Assembly (NCBI GenBank): GCA_964560765.1
Contig: CAZLMG010000027.1
Span: 1 to 55,198 of the forward strand
Direction of reading: 5' to 3'
Source of the DNA: CAZLMG01 sp964560765
GTDB lineage: Bacteria; Bdellovibrionota_B; Oligoflexia; Oligoflexales; CAZLMG01
Length of the DNA: 55,198 nucleotides
Part shown: positions 52,636 through 55,198 of the stretch, one piece after another
Numbering within the stretch: position 1 is the stretch's first letter
Layout: every line of letters begins with the position of its first letter
Translations under genes and position numbers: made by a program
Notes under the pieces: generated by a model
The model's database searches: none
Told to the model about the DNA's origin: nothing
The model's input: only the letters and a program-made list of their open reading frames with translations

Positions 52636-53223
52636 ATGCAACTCATAAAATCACTAACGGTACTAGGAATCTTGTTGATGGCCAGCAGCGCTGGCGCTGC
52701 GGATTGGGTTTGCCGCGGTCAATGTGAGCTGATGTGCGAGAGCGGTAATTCTCAGTTGGAAGTTTCGGGACGCGCCAGTTCACAGGGCAGCGCTTTGGGC
52801 CAGGCTCGGCAGCAGTGCAAGGAGTTGTGGTATCAGAATGCGTCTCGTTGTAGTTCCTATCTTCCGTGGGTGAGCGAGCATGATTGTCGCGAGCTAGCTC
52901 CGCCACCACCAAAACATTATACTTTGTTGTTCAAGAACAATTGTCGTCGCTATGGCCAAATTGCTACTGCCGTACACTTTCGCGATTTAAGTGGCAATTG
53001 GGTCAGCAACGGTTTCTGGGTCCTGGCCTTTGGTGAAACCGCAACTGTAGGTCATACCACCAATCGCAACTACTACATGCACGGCCACACCGAGGCTGGC
53101 CAGAGTTGGGGCGATGGTGAGGGGCCTTGGACGGTTCGGGGCGCGAGTTATAAATTTGGAAAGGTGAGTATCCCCGACAACACTCCCTATGGCAGCTACA
53201 CGTTTAGTTTTAATTGTAACTAA
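52636..53223 (+). CDS. Exported DUF1036 protein with an N-terminal cysteine-rich region
   Basis: ATG 52636 follows GGAGG; the signal peptide ends SSAGAA. Residues 25-85 contain eight cysteines (WVCRGQCELMCES, QQCKELW, RCSSY, HDCREL). Residues about 95-195 match DUF1036: LLFKNNCRRYGQIATAVHFR, GNWVSNGFWVLAFGE, ATVGHTTNRNYYMHGH. That family is a secreted beta domain of unknown function. The propeller gene downstream begins five bases after its stop, so the two are co-transcribed. Confidence 0.7.
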   Translation: MQLIKSLTVLGILLMASSAGAADWVCRGQCELMCESGNSQLEVSGRASSQGSALGQARQQCKELWYQNASRCSSYLPWVSEHDCRELAPPPPKHYTLLFKNNCRRYGQIATAVHFRDLSGNWVSNGFWVLAFGETATVGHTTNRNYYMHGHTEAGQSWGDGEGPWTVRGASYKFGKVSIPDNTPYGSYTFSFNCN

Positions 53224-53228
53224 AAACA

Positions 53229-54257
53229 ATGCGTCACCTGCTTCTTCTCTTGGCGATGATTCCTGCGGCAGCTAACGCTGCCGCATCCTACGTGACCGTT
53301 AGATCCTATCCATTTCGTGTCTTTGCCGTCACCCCTGATGTGGAAAGCGACCGACTGGTCGCCGCTGCCGATCACTGCGGGAAACTCGCTGTGTTTGACC
53401 TCGGGCGAACGGACGCTCTGTGGGAAAGACGCATGGCTCCGGGACCGCCATGCCTGGTGCCAGGCCACTGGAATAGCGTCGCACTTAGTTGGCCGCACCT
53501 GTTTGTGGGGCGCATAGGCGGCTCACCATTGCTCTTGGATGCCGCGACGGGGCAGAGTGTTGCAGAGTTTGAGAATCCTGACTCTCATGATTCCTATCGC
53601 CTCGCTCTATCAGCGGATCGACGTCTGATTGCGGGCTTTGATAGTCGAAAAGGCTCTGTCGCCATCTGGAATACCGTGACCAGAAAGTTCTTGAGTATTC
53701 TGGTGCTGAATCCGGATTGTACGGAACTTCTATCGATTCAGTGGTCGCGAGATGGCGAGCGACTGGCGCTTTTATGTCCCGAGGGGCTGGACGTTTGGCA
53801 ATGGGCTGACGCCCGTCTGCTGATTCGCCATAAGCTCTCACGTGGACTTGATGCCGGAAGCCTTTCGCATAAATTGTATTTCTCAGGAGCTAAATTCTCG
53901 CCGGGGTTTCGATTTGCAGCAGTATCAGGTGTTAATACCGATGGTTATTTTGCTGTGATGCTGCTTGATGGGGCGACGGGTAAGATATTGCGTAACTGGC
54001 GAACTGGCGCTGATGAAATGCGCATCATGGCGTTCTCGGACGACGAAGCCGAGTTGTGTGCTGTTGGATTGGAGGGGCGTATCCACTGTTGGCGAATTGC
54101 GGAAGATGCAAAGTACTTTTCCGGCTACATTGACGCCGCGTATGCGACGACCAATCCCATGACGCCCACTAATCTCGTGCACTTTTCTGCTGACTTACGG
54201 ACCGTAATTTATCGGGCGCTGGATGACGGCTTTGCGGTCGCTCGCTGGCAGGATTAG
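53229..54257 (+). CDS. Exported WD40-like beta-propeller
   Basis: The N-terminus MRHLLLLLAMIPAAANAAA is a signal peptide. The 342-residue product has six or more propeller strands with phrases GKLAVFDLGRTDALWERR, PLLLDAATGQSVAEFENP, GSVAIWNTVTRKFLSIL, VMLLDGATGKILRNW and GRIHCWRIAEDAK. The design is like that of 47930-49063, but the proteins are not close copies. Only five bases separate it from the DUF1036 gene. It overlaps the convergent small gene by four bases at its end. Confidence 0.65.
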   Translation: MRHLLLLLAMIPAAANAAASYVTVRSYPFRVFAVTPDVESDRLVAAADHCGKLAVFDLGRTDALWERRMAPGPPCLVPGHWNSVALSWPHLFVGRIGGSPLLLDAATGQSVAEFENPDSHDSYRLALSADRRLIAGFDSRKGSVAIWNTVTRKFLSILVLNPDCTELLSIQWSRDGERLALLCPEGLDVWQWADARLLIRHKLSRGLDAGSLSHKLYFSGAKFSPGFRFAAVSGVNTDGYFAVMLLDGATGKILRNWRTGADEMRIMAFSDDEAELCAVGLEGRIHCWRIAEDAKYFSGYIDAAYATTNPMTPTNLVHFSADLRTVIYRALDDGFAVARWQD

Positions 54258-54604
54258 AGTGCTGGCCGCGCTGCCGGTTGCCCGGCAATTACCTGCAAAT
54301 CTCTTCGAACCGAGACATGTATTCGGCCAGAGTTTCCAGGTCCATGGACGCCCGACGAATATCGATATTTGCTCTGTCCTCGATGGGTGATGGTTCCCAT
54401 ATACCTGGGATCAGACGGCACTTTCTCGAACGTTGCCTGCAAGTCTGCGATGTGCTGATCGTACACTTTGAGATCTGCATCAACGCGTGCAAAAGACCCG
54501 CCGTCTTGTGCGCTGAGCGCGCTGGACCAGAAGGCTTGCGCTCCCAAAACAACCCAGAAGCTTCGGATGAGTGAGCCGTTGCACAGTGACTGGGCTGTTT
54601 TCAT
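54254..54604 (-). CDS. Small exported protein, apparently frameshifted
   Basis: ATG 54604 follows GAGG and yields a signal peptide ending SSALSA, then DADLKVYDQHIADLQATFEKV, a coiled helix. After about residue 65 the frame loses coding character (HRGQSKYRYS). In another frame the same stretch reads DRANIDIRRASMDLETLAEY then MSRFEEICR, a clear continuation that stops at 54289. A one- or two-base change near 54375-54400 would restore one protein of about 105 residues. No family was recognised. Confidence 0.45.
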   Translation of the reverse strand: MKTAQSLCNGSLIRSFWVVLGAQAFWSSALSAQDGGSFARVDADLKVYDQHIADLQATFEKVPSDPRYMGTITHRGQSKYRYSSGVHGPGNSGRIHVSVRRDLQVIAGQPAARPAL

Positions 54605-54634
54605 GGTTACCTCGCTGGTCGCCGAATACCGGTG

Positions 54635-54838
54635 TTAATGGTCGCAATCCTTGCATGGCCCCTTGCCATATCCCTTGTGCTTGCCTTTGCAAGACTTACA
54701 GTCCTTGCCGCACTTACACTCACCTCTTGTGCTGGGATCGCAAGTGCATTCGCCTTTGCCCTCCGCGCAGTGGGGGCATTCGCCAGACCCCTTGCATAGC
54801 AAGCTGATTCCATTGAAGTAAATTGCGTCCCCGCTCAA
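54635..54838 (-). CDS. Metallothionein-like cysteine-rich peptide
   Basis: The last 54 residues hold 11 cysteines and three histidines in close pairs: GECPHC, GECTC, GECKCGKDCKSCKG, PCKDC. This is dense enough for metal-cluster binding, as in bacterial metallothioneins, though the spacing differs from the SmtA type. The start is uncertain: TTG 54838 gives 67 residues; an ATG at 54964 in the same frame would add 42 residues and overlap the CPXCG gene. It lies downstream of the CPXCG zinc-ribbon gene on the same strand. Confidence 0.45.
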   Translation of the reverse strand: MSGDAIYFNGISLLCKGSGECPHCAEGKGECTCDPSTRGECKCGKDCKSCKGKHKGYGKGPCKDCDH

Positions 54839-54938
54839 GGCTAGGGGGTGGGGTTGACGATATCTTGATTCCTTGGGAGCTCCAAAACGACGATGGCTGG
54901 TCCGATGGGTTCGCGCTCGCTGCTGCTGTAGGGAAAGC

Positions 54939-55124
54939 TCAGGAAGATCGTTCGACGCTGACATATACTTCCCCGTTTTCCGAATCGACGCGGCAAGTGA
55001 ATTCAATAGGGCGGCAGCAAACTTGGCAGTCCTCGATATAGGATTGTTCGGGCACAGACGGGTCGACGAAACTAGTGAAAGTCTCACCACAGAACGGACA
55101 TTGAATCTCGACGGGCTCTTCCAA
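54939..55124 (-). CDS. CPXCG motif-containing cysteine-rich protein
   Basis: The 61-residue cytoplasmic product matches the small CPXCG family: EIQCPFCGETFTSFVDPSV then YIEDCQVCCRPIEFTCRV. Two CxxC pairs form a zinc ribbon. The start is TTG 55124 with GGGAG upstream. Function is unknown in the family. The ORF with the metallothionein-like tail follows on the same strand. Confidence 0.8.
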   Translation of the reverse strand: MEEPVEIQCPFCGETFTSFVDPSVPEQSYIEDCQVCCRPIEFTCRVDSENGEVYVSVERSS

Positions 55125-55198
55125 AAATGTGCTCCCAGTGTTTATTAACTGGCCCCCAAGATTGTTGCTGGGGGAGGCGCTTCCAGCAACACCGTAAG

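Noticed and set aside
1..55198. CRISPR arrays, rRNA or tRNA genes
   Set aside because: No regularly spaced repeats and no conserved RNA sequence were seen on either strand.

Overview
The window looks like chromosomal DNA of a Gram-negative, mid-GC bacterium rich in surface lipoproteins. An oligoflexian or other member of the Bdellovibrionota, or a former deltaproteobacterium, fits best. The reasons are the run of orphan Sec/SPII lipoproteins, FGE-like, RCC1 and DUF1554 surface modules, a GTP-type PEP carboxykinase and a seven-gene Mrp antiporter. No rRNA, tRNA or ribosomal gene is present to fix the taxonomy, so this is inference.

Layout. (1) 1-4.4 kb: the end of an insertion sequence running off the left edge, then four same-strand genes ending in a PIG-V-like GT-C membrane glycosyltransferase and a DPM1-like GT2 glycosyltransferase. 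(2) 4.4-35.8 kb: an accessory region made almost entirely of exported proteins, with about 16 lipoprotein signal peptides. It includes a lipoprotein with a protein-kinase-like fold, a Tiki/ChaN-like lipoprotein, a pseudopilin-like protein, a toxin-44-like lipoprotein followed by a 5'-damaged caspase, a di-haem c-type cytochrome lipoprotein paired with an FGE-fold lipoprotein, its divergent FGE paralogue followed by a seven-bladed RCC1 lipoprotein, a YD-repeat lipoprotein followed by a transglutaminase-like secreted protein, a DUF1554 lipoprotein overlapping a TPR-like cytoplasmic gene, and a 1061-residue Calx-beta/Ig-type lipoprotein. Several broken genes lie between them. (3) 35.8-45.8 kb: conserved metabolism and ion homeostasis, namely a DUF2784 protein, glutamate dehydrogenase overlapping the end of a complete mrpABCDEFG operon, and divergent pckG. 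(4) 45.8-55.2 kb: a lipoprotein with ADP-ribosyltransferase motifs, a 310-bp internally deleted insertion sequence, an AbgT transporter, two exported beta-propellers, an exported rhodanese, a SOUL-family haem-binding protein, a DUF1036 protein and, at the right edge, a CPXCG protein next to an 11-cysteine metallothionein-like peptide.

How the parts work together. The mrp-gdhA block is one tightly coupled transcription unit joining Na+/H+ exchange to glutamate metabolism. The lipoprotein region is organised as short operons of two or three genes (12949 to 10135, 9781 to 7638, 18831 to 15240, 19445 to 22430, 22783 to 26380, 27632 to 30282), each pairing a lipoprotein with a different fold. Two FGE-fold lipoproteins share an N-terminal domain that may also occur in a stand-alone lipoprotein at 4476-5267. 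Both lack the cysteine pair of true formylglycine-generating enzymes, so they are more likely surface scaffold or binding proteins. The strongest leads for undescribed biology are the kinase-like lipoprotein, the ADP-ribosyltransferase lipoprotein, the cytochrome/FGE/RCC1 divergon and the toxin-44-like/caspase pair. All function calls come from motif recognition by eye; no database search was run.
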